The notes under the pieces: generated by a model
Database searches by the model: none
What the model saw: the letters and a program-made list of their open reading frames with translations, nothing else
Told to the model about the DNA's origin: nothing
Shown: piece after piece, positions 35,615 through 43,488 of the stretch
Layout: the number at the start of each line of letters is the position of its first letter
Position numbering within the stretch: the stretch's first letter is position 1
NCBI GenBank assembly: GCA_040882465.1
Contig: JBBEBG010000003.1
Span: forward strand, 1-44,885
DNA length: 44,885 nucleotides
Direction of reading: 5' to 3'
DNA from: Gemmatimonadota bacterium
GTDB lineage: Bacteria; Gemmatimonadota; Gemmatimonadetes; Longimicrobiales; Gaopeijiaceae
Program-made: the position numbers and the translations under genes

Positions 35615-38600
35615 ATGCTGAAGCGAATCATCGACTGGTCCATCCGTCAGAGATTCCTCGTCCTGCTGGGCGCCGCCGCGGCGACCGTAGCCGGAGTCTG
35701 GGCCATGCTCCAGACTCCCGTCGATGCCATTCCCGACCTCTCGGACGTGCAGGTGATCGTCATGACCGAATGGCCGGGGCAGGCACCCGAATTGGTCGAG
35801 GACCAGGTCACCTACCCGCTGTCCACGGAGATGCTGAAGGTCCCCGGCACCCGGTTCGTCCGCGGGATGAGCCAGTTCGGGAGATCGGCCGTTTATGTCG
35901 TCTTCGAAGACAATGTGGAGCTGTACTGGGCGCGCTCCCGGGTTCTCGAGTACTTGAATGGCGTAAGAGACCGGCTCCCCGAGGGGGCAATGACCATCCT
36001 CGGCCCCGACGCTACCGGCGTCGGCTGGGTGATGCAGTACATCCTCACGGATACCACGGGCCGGCTGAACCTGGCCGAGCTTCGCAGTCTGCAGGACTGG
36101 ACCGTGAGGCCCGGGCTGACTTCCGTCCAGGGCGTGGCCGAGATCGCCAGCTTAGGCGGTTTCGAGAAGCAGTACCAGATCGAGGTCGATCCGTCTCGAC
36201 TTCTCGCCTTCAACCTCCCGATGGCCAAGGTGATCCAGGCGGTGCGCGAGTCGAACGCCGACGTGGGCGGGCGGGTGCTGGAGCTGGGCGGCAGCGAATA
36301 CGTGGTCCGGGGAAGGGGACGGTTTGACTCTCTCGAAGACATCCGATCGGTGTCGCTCGGCGCCGGACCGGGGGGAGTGCCGATCACGGTAGGTGACGTG
36401 GCCCGCGTCCAGCTCGGCCCCGAGATCCGCCGCGGGATCGCCGACCTCAACGGGCAGGGTGAGATCGTCACCGGATTCGTGGTGATGCGCTTCGGCGAGA
36501 ACCCGCTCGACGTGATTGCCGGGGTGAAGGAGAAGATGGCCGAGCTGGAATCGGCCCTTCCCGCGGGAGTAAGGTTCGTGGTTGGGTACGATCGCTCGGG
36601 ACTAATCGGACGCGCCATCCAGACCCTGCGCGAAAAGCTGATCGAAGAGTCGCTGATCGTGGCGCTGGTCACGGTCATTTTCTTGCTCCACGCGCGCAGT
36701 GCGCTAGTGGCGATCGTGACGCTGCCGCTCGGGATCCTGATCGCATTCGTCGCCATGCGCTTCCTGGGGATCGGCGCCAACATCATGAGCCTCGGAGGGA
36801 TCGCCATTGCGATCGGCGCTATGATCGACGCGGCGATCGTGATGGTGGAGAACCTTCACAAGCACATGGAACGGAATCGGCGCGAAGGCGGCCGCAGGAC
36901 GCACTGGCAGATGGTGGCCGACTCGTCCAAAGAGGTCGGCCCGGCGCTCTTCACCTCTCTTCTGATCATCACCGTCTCCTTCATCCCGGTCTTTGCCCTG
37001 GAGGCACAAGAGGGTCGGCTCTTCAAGCCGCTCGCGTGGACGAAAACGCTCTCCATGGCGGCGGCGGCGCTCCTCTCGATCACTCTGGTCCCGGTCCTGA
37101 TGGGGCTCTTCATTCGGGGTGGAGTCAGGTCGGAGCGGAGAAACCCGGTCAGCCGCTTGCTCATCGGCGCCTACCGGCCGGTCATCCACTTTGTCTTGCG
37201 GCATCGCTGGCCGGTCATCGGCGCGGCGCTGGCGGTCCTGGGGATCACCATCCTCCCCTGGAAGAAGCTCGGCAGTGAATTCATGCCGCCCCTGAACGAG
37301 GGGAGCATCATGGACATGCCCTCGATGTTCCCAGGAACCGGGACGGCGCAGGCCAGGCAGATCCTCCAGCAGCGGGATGCCGCGATGGCCAGGATCCCCG
37401 AGGTGGAGATGGTGCTGGGAAAGATCGGGCGGGCCGAGAGCGCGACCGATATGGCACCTCTGTCGATGATCGAGTCCGTCGCCATCCTCAGGCCCGAGGA
37501 GCAGTGGCGCCCGGGGGTCACCTTCGATTCGATCCAGGCGGAGATGAATGCCACGGTAACGACCCCCGGAGTCGCGAACATGTGGTCGATGCCGATTAAG
37601 AACCGACTCGACATGCTCGCGACGGGCATCAAGACTCCGGTCGGGATCAAGCTCTTCGGGCCGGACCTCGCCACCCTCGACCGGATCGGCCAGCAGATCG
37701 AGGGCCTCCTGCCGCAGGTCGAAGGGACCAATTCGGTGTTCGCGGAGCGCGCGCTGGGGGGACGGTACCTGGACATTGAAGTCGATCGTCACGCGACTGC
37801 CCGGTATGGGATGACTGTCGCCGAGGTACAGATGGGGATGATGGCTGCCGTTGGCGGAATGTACGCGGGTGAGGTGATCGAGGGTCGCGAGCGTTACTCC
37901 GTGCTGGTCCGCTATCCACGCGAGCTCCGCGACGACCCGCAGAGGATCGCGTCCACGCTGGTGGCGACGCCCGCGGGCGCGCAGGTGACGCTCGGTGAGT
38001 TGGCGAACCTGCGCGTGGTGCAGGGCCCACCGCTCATCAAGTCTGAGAACGCCTACCTGAATAACGTCGTCTATGTGGACGTTCGGGGACGCGACATCGG
38101 CGGCTATGTGGAGGAGGCACGGGAGCTCCTTCAGCAACGGCTCGACCTTCCCGTGGGCTACCGGTTGGAGTGGTCGGGACAATTCGAGGCCATGGAGCGC
38201 GCCAATCGAAAGCTCCGCTACGTCGTTCCGATCACGCTCGCCATCATATTCCTGCTCCTCTTCTTCCAGTTCGGGAGCGTGGCCGAGAGCGCGTTGGTGA
38301 TGCTCTCACTCCCGTTCGCGCTGGTCGGAGGCGTGTGGCTCATGTGGTTGATGGACTTCAACTTGAGCGTGGCCACGGCCATCGGATTCATCGCCCTGGC
38401 GGGGGTGGCCGCCGAAACGGGTGTAGTCATGCTGATCTACCTGGACCATGCGTACCGTGAACGGCGTGAGACGGGCGCGCTCAGGGGCCGCGGGGACGTG
38501 GACGCCGCGGTGGAGTACGGCGCGGTCGAGCGGGTTCGTCCAAAGATGATGACCGTGACCGCGATCATCGCGGGTCTCCTTCCGATCCTCTGGGGACACG

Positions 38601-38803
38601 GGGCCGGGGCGGACGTCATGAAGCGGATCGCCGCTCCGATGGTGGGCGGGATGGTATCGTCGACGATCCTGACGCTCGTGGTGATTCCCGCAATTTACTC
38701 GCTCTGGAAGGAGTGGGAGGTCAAGCGAAACGGCCGTCGCTCGGACGCTCTCCTCGATCAGATGCCAGTGCTCACGGAGGTGCGAGTCGGCGGTGCAGAC
38801 TGA
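35615..38803 (+). CDS. cusA: Heavy-metal RND efflux pump CusA (Cu(I)/Ag(I) type)
   Basis: Inner-membrane proton-driven pump of 1062 residues with 12 helices and two large periplasmic loops. The three methionines of the E. coli CusA metal site (573, 623, 672) align to Met568 (MDMPSMFPG), Met618 (APLSMIES) and Met667 (RLDMLATG), with identical spacing of 50 and 49. This identifies Cu(I)/Ag(I) rather than Co/Zn/Cd substrates. The proton-relay helix GAMIDAAIVMVENLHKH and the second-half counterpart FIALAGVAAETGVVMLIYL are intact. Last of the three pump genes; it overlaps the frame of the following gene region but that gene starts later. Confidence 0.96.
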   Translation: MLKRIIDWSIRQRFLVLLGAAAATVAGVWAMLQTPVDAIPDLSDVQVIVMTEWPGQAPELVEDQVTYPLSTEMLKVPGTRFVRGMSQFGRSAVYVVFEDNVELYWARSRVLEYLNGVRDRLPEGAMTILGPDATGVGWVMQYILTDTTGRLNLAELRSLQDWTVRPGLTSVQGVAEIASLGGFEKQYQIEVDPSRLLAFNLPMAKVIQAVRESNADVGGRVLELGGSEYVVRGRGRFDSLEDIRSVSLGAGPGGVPITVGDVARVQLGPEIRRGIADLNGQGEIVTGFVVMRFGENPLDVIAGVKEKMAELESALPAGVRFVVGYDRSGLIGRAIQTLREKLIEESLIVALVTVIFLLHARSALVAIVTLPLGILIAFVAMRFLGIGANIMSLGGIAIAIGAMIDAAIVMVENLHKHMERNRREGGRRTHWQMVADSSKEVGPALFTSLLIITVSFIPVFALEAQEGRLFKPLAWTKTLSMAAAALLSITLVPVLMGLFIRGGVRSERRNPVSRLLIGAYRPVIHFVLRHRWPVIGAALAVLGITILPWKKLGSEFMPPLNEGSIMDMPSMFPGTGTAQARQILQQRDAAMARIPEVEMVLGKIGRAESATDMAPLSMIESVAILRPEEQWRPGVTFDSIQAEMNATVTTPGVANMWSMPIKNRLDMLATGIKTPVGIKLFGPDLATLDRIGQQIEGLLPQVEGTNSVFAERALGGRYLDIEVDRHATARYGMTVAEVQMGMMAAVGGMYAGEVIEGRERYSVLVRYPRELRDDPQRIASTLVATPAGAQVTLGELANLRVVQGPPLIKSENAYLNNVVYVDVRGRDIGGYVEEARELLQQRLDLPVGYRLEWSGQFEAMERANRKLRYVVPITLAIIFLLLFFQFGSVAESALVMLSLPFALVGGVWLMWLMDFNLSVATAIGFIALAGVAAETGVVMLIYLDHAYRERRETGALRGRGDVDAAVEYGAVERVRPKMMTVTAIIAGLLPILWGHGAGADVMKRIAAPMVGGMVSSTILTLVVIPAIYSLWKEWEVKRNGRRSDALLDQMPVLTEVRVGGAD

Positions 38804-38870
38804 ACGCGAAGGCGCCCCGGTACGGGCGTGCGCGGAGTGTCGCCTTCGCCGCGAAACGGAGGGACTTCAG

Positions 38871-39341
38871 ATGGTTTCGATGAAGCAAATGACAGCCTTC
38901 TCCTTGGTGATGGTCGCGATGGCAGCGTGTGCCCCAGAGCAGCCGGATCCAGAAAGAGAAGGGGCCGCGACGCAGCCGACGGATGGAATGCCGGGAATGC
39001 CGGGAATGGGCGGGACGCAGATGAGCGGTCAGATGATGGAGGAGATGGAGGCCCACTTGCGGCAGGTGGAGGGCGCCAGTGGTGAGCAGATGATGGCCGT
39101 AATGTCCCAGCATCGCCAAATGGTCGCCAACCTGATCTCGCAGTTCAACCGCGAGATGCGGGAAATGAACATGGCGACCGATCAGGAGTGGAACGCGACC
39201 GTGGAAGCGCTCCGCGCGGACCTCGTCCGAATGCCCGAGATGAGTCCCCAGGAACTTCTCGCCCTCATGCCCGAACACCGTCAGCGGGTCATGCGCCTCA
39301 TGGAGATGCACCGCGGGATGATGGGACGCATGGGAATGTAG
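38871..39341 (+). CDS. Met-rich periplasmic lipoprotein, probable copper-binding accessory
   Basis: A 156-residue protein. The ATG at 38871 follows GGAGGG at 8-base spacing; the frame is open upstream into cusA but lacks a signal there. The lipobox MVAMAAC predicts lipidation. The mature part holds a Met/Gly stretch (DGMPGMPGMGGTQMSGQMM) and then amphipathic helices rich in Met, His and Gln (EQMMAVMSQHRQMVANL, MRLMEMHRGMMGRMGM). Methionine clusters of this type bind Cu(I) or Ag(I) outside the cytoplasm. Placement 67 bases after cusA suggests a metal-handing or buffering role (inference); no named family recognised. Confidence 0.75.
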   Translation: MVSMKQMTAFSLVMVAMAACAPEQPDPEREGAATQPTDGMPGMPGMGGTQMSGQMMEEMEAHLRQVEGASGEQMMAVMSQHRQMVANLISQFNREMREMNMATDQEWNATVEALRADLVRMPEMSPQELLALMPEHRQRVMRLMEMHRGMMGRMGM

Positions 39342-39348
39342 CAGGAGC

Positions 39349-39363
39349 CTCCGAGCGTCGGAG
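39349..39363 (+). terminator. Short hairpin after the cus operon
   Basis: CTCCGA and TCGGAG form a perfect 6-bp stem around GCG, 8 bases after the Met-rich lipoprotein stop. No T-run, so weak evidence for termination. Confidence 0.35.
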
Positions 39364-39424
39364 TTCCACAGTCAGTTCCAGACCCGTGGCCGTCAAGACT
39401 TCATCCGGGCGAGGCGAAGGGAAT

Positions 39425-39598
39425 TGGCGGTTACCCCGAGGGACTCTTCTGGGGACCCTGGAGGGAAGTTGGCGGCTTGGGGACCGATGGAGGCTGGAGC
39501 TCGTCGGTCGGATCTTCAGCTCGAATGACGACGGCGATCCCCTGTACCGGTTTCGGAAGGACGACTATCTCCAGACCAGCGTACGCTTCTACTTCTGA
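39425..39598 (+). pseudogene. C-terminal fragment of an outer-membrane barrel protein
   Basis: The final about 55 codons before TGA read as two or three beta strands (LLGTLEGSWRLGDRWRLELVG and DPLYRFRKDDYLQTSVRFYF), ending in aromatic YF as barrel proteins do. No upstream part of such a protein exists in any frame, since the Met-rich lipoprotein gene occupies it. It is a leftover of a deleted porin gene. Family not determinable. Confidence 0.5.
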
Positions 39599-39642
39599 GA
39601 GTGGGGAGCCGGCCCCATAGGACAAGATTTTCATGTTCCATG

Positions 39643-39930
39643 TCATGAGGCCGCGCTTGCCACAGCTGCGGGTCCGGTGTTGCTCGCGAAGTGCGTGCGC
39701 GCCGCGTGCATGCACGGGAGAGGGCGAACGCCGAGCGGAGGTAACGCCGGCACGGGATCGGCGAGCGTGGGATCGAATGCGGGAGTCTGACTGAAGGAGA
39801 GCTGGGCGCCTCGGGAGAGGCGCGCCGGAGCGAGGAGGGTGGCGTTATTCGACTGTTCATCCTCGACGTAGATCGGGTTGCATGCCGGCAGGACGGCCAG
39901 AGCCGGCAGGACGAAGAGCGGCCCCCCGGC
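39643..39930 (-). pseudogene. Possible start-less lipoprotein remnant
   Basis: On the minus strand one frame reads LFVLPALAVLPACNPIYVED then QSNNATLLAPARLSRGAQLS, i.e. a signal peptide with lipobox (LPAC, Cys codon at 39880-39882) and a plausible mature start, running to TGA at 39643-39645. No ATG, GTG or TTG precedes it in frame, and the last third (after ALPPL) is not protein-like. It may be an eroded gene; coincidence is possible. Confidence 0.3.
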
Positions 39931-40006
39931 GGATCGCCGGAGGGCCGGTTCCGTTGCCGTGCGCCTCGGGGTCGTGCGGCTCGGTTCGCCTCCTCGGAAG
40001 TCCGGC

Positions 40007-40792
40007 TCAGGCCGGCTTCACCCCCGTGATCACGATCGCATGGGCGTTGAAGCCCGACGCGACCTTCTTCGTCTCGTCACTGGGGCTCGCCGAGAAGTAG
40101 TCCACGCGCTGCAGGATCTCCAGATCTTCGAACCCGGCCTTCGCCAGCGTCTCGAGATACTGGTCCTTCGTCACGGCGCCGACGATGCACTCGGCCCAGA
40201 GCTCCGGCTTCGCGCGGCACGCCTCCGACGGCGGAATCTCCACTACGATGTCGGAGATCTGGATCTTCCCGCCCGGACGGAGTACCCGGTAGATCTCGCG
40301 GATCGCGGACTCCTTGTCCGGGACGAGATTCAGCACGCCGTTGCTCGTGACGACGTCCACGGAAGTGTCGGGGAGGGGGATCTCTTCCGCGTTTCCGTCG
40401 AGGGTTCGGACGTTCGTCGCGCCCATCTCCCTCGCATTCCTCTCCAGCTTCTCGCGCATCGCGGAGGTCATGTCGAGCCCGATCACCTCACCCTCCAATC
40501 CGACGATCCGGCTCGCGATGAGCGCGTCGGTGCCCGAGCCCGAGCCTACGTCGAGGACGGTCTGGCCGGGGCGGATCACATCGGCGATGAAGGGGTGGGC
40601 GACTCCGGCGAAGGACTCGAGGGCGCCCGGCGGGATCGGGTCGAGCTCGTCGGCGGAGTAGCCGACGTACTCGCAGGCGAAGCGCCCGGTCGCGAAGTGG
40701 AATTCGTCCTGTGGCTGCCGCGCGAGGTGCGAATACATGCCCCGCACGGCGTCGATGATGACGTCCCGGTTCTCGGAGGTGATGACGACCAT
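40007..40792 (-). CDS. SAM-dependent methyltransferase, ArsM-like fold
   Basis: A class I methyltransferase of 261 residues. SAM motif I is VLDVGSGSGTDA; also visible are GLDMTSAM, DGNAEEIPLPD and EIYRVLRPGGKIQISD. The sequence follows arsenite methyltransferases closely in the VDVVTSNGVLNLVPDK and WAECIVGAVTKDQYLE regions. The arsenic-binding Cys of the SNC motif is replaced by Gly (SNG), and the N-terminal Cys is also absent; only the CxxGA-type Cys remains. Arsenite methylation is therefore doubtful. It is the last gene of the osmC-sigma-anti-sigma cassette, 79 bases after the anti-sigma gene. Confidence 0.85.
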   Translation of the reverse strand: MVVITSENRDVIIDAVRGMYSHLARQPQDEFHFATGRFACEYVGYSADELDPIPPGALESFAGVAHPFIADVIRPGQTVLDVGSGSGTDALIASRIVGLEGEVIGLDMTSAMREKLERNAREMGATNVRTLDGNAEEIPLPDTSVDVVTSNGVLNLVPDKESAIREIYRVLRPGGKIQISDIVVEIPPSEACRAKPELWAECIVGAVTKDQYLETLAKAGFEDLEILQRVDYFSASPSDETKKVASGFNAHAIVITGVKPA

Positions 40793-40871
40793 GGTTCACT
40801 GGCTCCCTGTCTCGGTGAATCGTGGAACGTGCGACTATTCGATGCGTGATCCTGGCGCCGGCGCCGATCTA

Positions 40872-41126
40872 CTACTCGCCGGTTTCCTTCTCGAATCGTG
40901 CGACCAGGGCACGGATGCGGTCATGGAATTCATGCCGCACCGGGGCGTGGCCGAGGGCGGAGACGCGGTCTCGTAGTCCCTTCTCGAACTCGTGCCGCGA
41001 CTTGCAGCTCCGGCAGGCTTCGAGATGGTCCTCGAGCGCGCCGCTCCTGTTCCGGTCCAGCTCCTCGTCCAGATATTCGACGAGCATCCGGATCGCTTCC
41101 TTGCAGGTCAGAATTTCCTTTGTCAT
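40872..41126 (-). CDS. Zinc-binding anti-sigma factor (zf-HC2 type)
   Basis: An 84-residue cytoplasmic protein starting MTKEILTCKEAIRMLVEYLD. The zinc anti-sigma ligands are C8, H34, C38 and C41 (H-x3-C-x2-C in DHLEACRSC). The C-terminal half is a charged helix without a membrane segment, so it is the soluble type, which may react to oxidants through the zinc cysteines. It overlaps the sigma gene by 4 bases, which fits stoichiometric co-translation. Confidence 0.9.
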   Translation of the reverse strand: MTKEILTCKEAIRMLVEYLDEELDRNRSGALEDHLEACRSCKSRHEFEKGLRDRVSALGHAPVRHEFHDRIRALVARFEKETGE

Positions 41127-41842
41127 GACTCGGCCTCCTCCTCGGGAGCCCGGTTGCGCGGGGTTCTCAGGCCCATGTCGATGGCTTGGTCCCACAGCGA
41201 CTTCTGAAGCAGGGACCGTCCCCGCGCGAGGCGGGAGCGAATGGTACCCACGGGAACGTCCAGGGCGTCCGCGGCTTCCTGATACGAAAGCCCCTGAATC
41301 TCGACCAGCACGACGGCGACCCGGAAGGCCTCCGGGAGCGTGTCCACGGCGCACGCGACGTCCTCCTGGAGGAGGCGATTCAGAAAGTCCCGCTCCGGAT
41401 TGGCCTGCCAGAGGAGGAAGGGCTGGTGCAGCCGTTCGAAGATCGAGAAAGTCTCGTCGCTGCCGTCCGTCTCTTCGTACTCCTGCGTCTCCGCCTTCGC
41501 CGCGGCACTCCGCTTCTGGCTGAGGAAGGTGTTCGTGAGGATCCGGCACATCCATCCGCGGAAGGACGACCGATCGCGGAGCGACTCCAGCGACCCGAGC
41601 GCCTTCACCATCGCTTCAGCCACAAGATCCTCGGCGTCCGCGTCGTTCCTCGTGAGCCGCCGCGCGGTGGCGAGGAGTCCCGGAAGAAGCGCCGTGATCT
41701 CGCCTTCGAACCAGGCATTGCCAACCTCCCCGACGGATCCCGCTTCCTTCGCGGCCCCGGTCTTTCCGACCGGCCCGGCCTCTTCCACCTGTGCGGCCTC
41801 TTCGGTCATCTCGGCTCTCTCGATCGTCGCGGCTGCCGACAT
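41123..41842 (-). CDS. ECF-type sigma factor
   Basis: A 239-residue alternative sigma factor. The first about 45 residues are a low-complexity Glu/Ala/Gly tract; translation could instead begin at the ATG 11 codons later. Region 2 is about 50-112 (DADAEDLVAEAMVKAL, SSFRGWMCRILTNTFLSQKR) and region 4 about 160-212 (LPEAFRVAVVLVEIQGLSYQ, ALDVPVGTIRSRLARGRSLL). Its own upstream region carries a GGAAC-N17-CGTC promoter identical in layout to the one before osmC, so it should activate itself. Confidence 0.93.
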   Translation of the reverse strand: MSAAATIERAEMTEEAAQVEEAGPVGKTGAAKEAGSVGEVGNAWFEGEITALLPGLLATARRLTRNDADAEDLVAEAMVKALGSLESLRDRSSFRGWMCRILTNTFLSQKRSAAAKAETQEYEETDGSDETFSIFERLHQPFLLWQANPERDFLNRLLQEDVACAVDTLPEAFRVAVVLVEIQGLSYQEAADALDVPVGTIRSRLARGRSLLQKSLWDQAIDMGLRTPRNRAPEEEAES

Positions 41843-41893
41843 CTCTCTCGTCTCCCTCGTCCCGCGTCCTCTCGGCGATCCATTCACCGGGGG

Positions 41894-41919
41894 GACGCAG
41901 CGGGTTCCGAAATAGTTCC
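41894..41919 (-). promoter_or_regulatory. ECF sigma-dependent promoter before the sigma gene
   Basis: On the minus strand GGAAC (41915-41919) and CGTC (41894-41897) are 17 bases apart, the classical ECF -35/-10 pair. The core GGGAACTATTTCGG is shared exactly with the promoter before osmC, and CTGCGTC recurs at the -10. The CGTC ends about 52 bases before the sigma start. Confidence 0.8.
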
Positions 41920-41928
41920 CGGACTTGC

Positions 41929-42495
41929 TCAGGCCGCCAGCCCGATGGTCACCGGGACGGGGTTCCTGAGGATGTCGAGGAGCGGAGACGTACGCAGAAC
42001 ATGTGTCCAGAGCTCGGCGAGCGCCTCTTCGGAAGCGTCGGTCTCCAGGTGGACCCGGAGCTGGATTTCCTCGAATCCGGGGCGCACCATGTCGGAGAGC
42101 CCGAGGAATCCCCGGAGGTCGAGGGCACCCACGACCTCGAAGGCGATGGCGTGTACCGTGATCCCGCGCGCCGCGGCGTTGTATACGAGGCCCACCGTGA
42201 GGCAGGAGGTGAGCGCATGGAGCACGACCTCCACCGCGTTCGGGCCCTCGTTCGTGCCGAGAAGGACCGGCGGCTCGTCGCCGACGAGCACGAAGGACTC
42301 GGGCCTGGAGGAGTCCTCGCCTCCCGCTCCATAGAATCCCCGGATGCGGGTTTCCGACTTTCCGCCCGTGATCCACCGCGACCGGGCGCGAAACTGGAAT
42401 TGGGCGAGCTCGGGCTGCGCTTGAATGGCTTCGACCGTCTGCACGAGCTGCTCGACGTTGACTCCGTTGGGGTGCTGCTGCGTCGCGACCGACAT
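41929..42495 (-). CDS. OsmC-like protein
   Basis: A 188-residue OsmC/Ohr-fold protein: NEGPNAVEVVLHALTSCLTV is the conserved helix with the reactive Cys98, and RPGFEEIQLRVHLETDASEE matches the second half. OsmC and Ohr hydroperoxidases use two cysteines; this protein contains only one, so it resembles the YhfA-like branch with uncertain peroxidase activity. It heads the cassette behind an ECF promoter, 86 bases before the sigma start. Stress response to oxidants or electrophiles is likely (inference). Confidence 0.88.
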   Translation of the reverse strand: MSVATQQHPNGVNVEQLVQTVEAIQAQPELAQFQFRARSRWITGGKSETRIRGFYGAGGEDSSRPESFVLVGDEPPVLLGTNEGPNAVEVVLHALTSCLTVGLVYNAAARGITVHAIAFEVVGALDLRGFLGLSDMVRPGFEEIQLRVHLETDASEEALAELWTHVLRTSPLLDILRNPVPVTIGLAA

Positions 42496-42564
42496 GATGG
42501 CCTCCTCGATCTTCAGGGTTCCGGTCCGCTTCCCGGAGCGGACTCATCGTGCGTTCGAGGGGGC

Positions 42565-42590
42565 GACGCAGTGAGGGCCGAAATAGTTCC
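42565..42590 (-). promoter_or_regulatory. ECF sigma-dependent promoter before osmC
   Basis: Minus-strand GGAAC (42586-42590) and CGTC (42565-42568) with 17-base spacing, preceded and followed by the same GGGAACTATTTCGG and CTGCGTC strings as the promoter before the sigma gene. It lies 70 bases upstream of the OsmC start. Confidence 0.82.
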
Positions 42591-42657
42591 CGGGGGGCCC
42601 GATTCTCCTTCTCGCGCAGCACTGCACGGGGGCGCACGCCGAGCGACGAGTGCTTCA

Positions 42658-42805
42658 AGCGGTCGCGGAGAATGTGGTCGACGGCGGTGATTCCGTTGTC
42701 CCGTGCCTTCGCGGATTCGTAGTTCCGGCTCGTGCCGATGACCTGCTTGTTTTTGGCCCTCAGGCTGAAGCGGAACGTCTCATTCTTCGCGTCGACCTTG
42801 TCGAA
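42658..42805 (-). pseudogene. DUF1508 (YegP-like) domain remnant
   Basis: One minus-strand frame reads FDKVDAKNETFRFSLRAKNK and then QVIGTSRNYESAKARDNGIT, the pattern of the YegP/DUF1508 repeat (RFxLKAxNGxxIxxSexYxSKxxAxxGI). No start codon lies upstream in frame and the C-terminal side runs into the ECF promoter without a stop, so this is a fragment and not a working gene. The 300 bases between osmC and the DinB-like gene hold nothing else. Confidence 0.5.
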
Positions 42806-42901
42806 CGCCGCCGCATCGCCCCCCGTTCTACTGCACCAGCGCCGCCGGGGTCGGAAAGACTCGTTCCGGCATCGGCGTGCATCATCGGGGTCCCGCCCGG
42901 G

Positions 42902-43453
42902 TTACGCCCTTTCCTTAGGCGCATGAGCGATCTCGGGGCCGAGCCGTTCCTCTCTCTGCCGCGTCAGACGCGGCACGATTCCGAGCATCCGCTGAATCGG
43001 CATGAGCCGGCCGCGGTGGTGCATCTCGTGCTCCTTCACCCCCATCAGCATCTCCAGGCGGCTTTTTGTGGGAGACGGGTCGCCGGGAGTCATCACCCGC
43101 TGGTCCAGAAACTCGTCGCTCAGGCCGTCGAGAAAGGAGCCGAAGCGCTCGCCCTCCTCTCTCAAGAGTGCGAGCACCTCGGCCTTTGTGCGCGGCACCA
43201 GCTCGAGCTCGATGATCTCCCGAAGCAGCGCCGGCACATCCACCTTCGAGAAATCTCTGATCTCATGCCGATGAATGTGCTCCTGCATGCGAGGGGCTAC
43301 TGCGTTGTGCGCCAGGTGCCGCGCGATACTTCGGGACTCGGGGGTCGGTTGGAAGGAGTACTCCTCCCCGGGAATTTCCTCGGCCACTCGAATCGTATTC
43401 CCCCGGACACGTTTGAAAGCCTTCGCGAGCTCACCGCTGGTGTAGGATGCCAA
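42902..43453 (-). CDS. DinB-family metal-dependent protein
   Basis: A 183-residue four-helix-bundle protein. The only suitable start is TTG at 43453 (MASYTSGELAKAFKRV). The likely metal histidines are in SIARHLAHNAV, and near KEHEMHHRGRLMPIQRMLG, the usual third-helix motif of DinB/YfiT-like proteins, with HIHRH in between. DinB-like proteins are often thiol-S-transferases (bacillithiol, mycothiol) or uncharacterised; no substrate evidence here. Separated from the hydrolase by 35 bases, same strand. Confidence 0.8.
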   Translation of the reverse strand: MASYTSGELAKAFKRVRGNTIRVAEEIPGEEYSFQPTPESRSIARHLAHNAVAPRMQEHIHRHEIRDFSKVDVPALLREIIELELVPRTKAEVLALLREEGERFGSFLDGLSDEFLDQRVMTPGDPSPTKSRLEMLMGVKEHEMHHRGRLMPIQRMLGIVPRLTRQREERLGPEIAHAPKERA

Positions 43454-43488
43454 CCCTTTCTCCCCTGAGATTCACTTTCTTAGATCCC

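Noticed and set aside
36704-38182. Long minus-strand open frames opposite cusA (also opposite narG and others)
   Set aside because: They are antisense shadows of strongly conserved genes, His/Arg/Pro-rich, without ribosome sites or family resemblance.
39878-40849. Plus-strand open frame opposite the methyltransferase
   Set aside because: It is the antisense of a well-supported methyltransferase and has the Arg/Asp/His-rich composition of a shadow frame.
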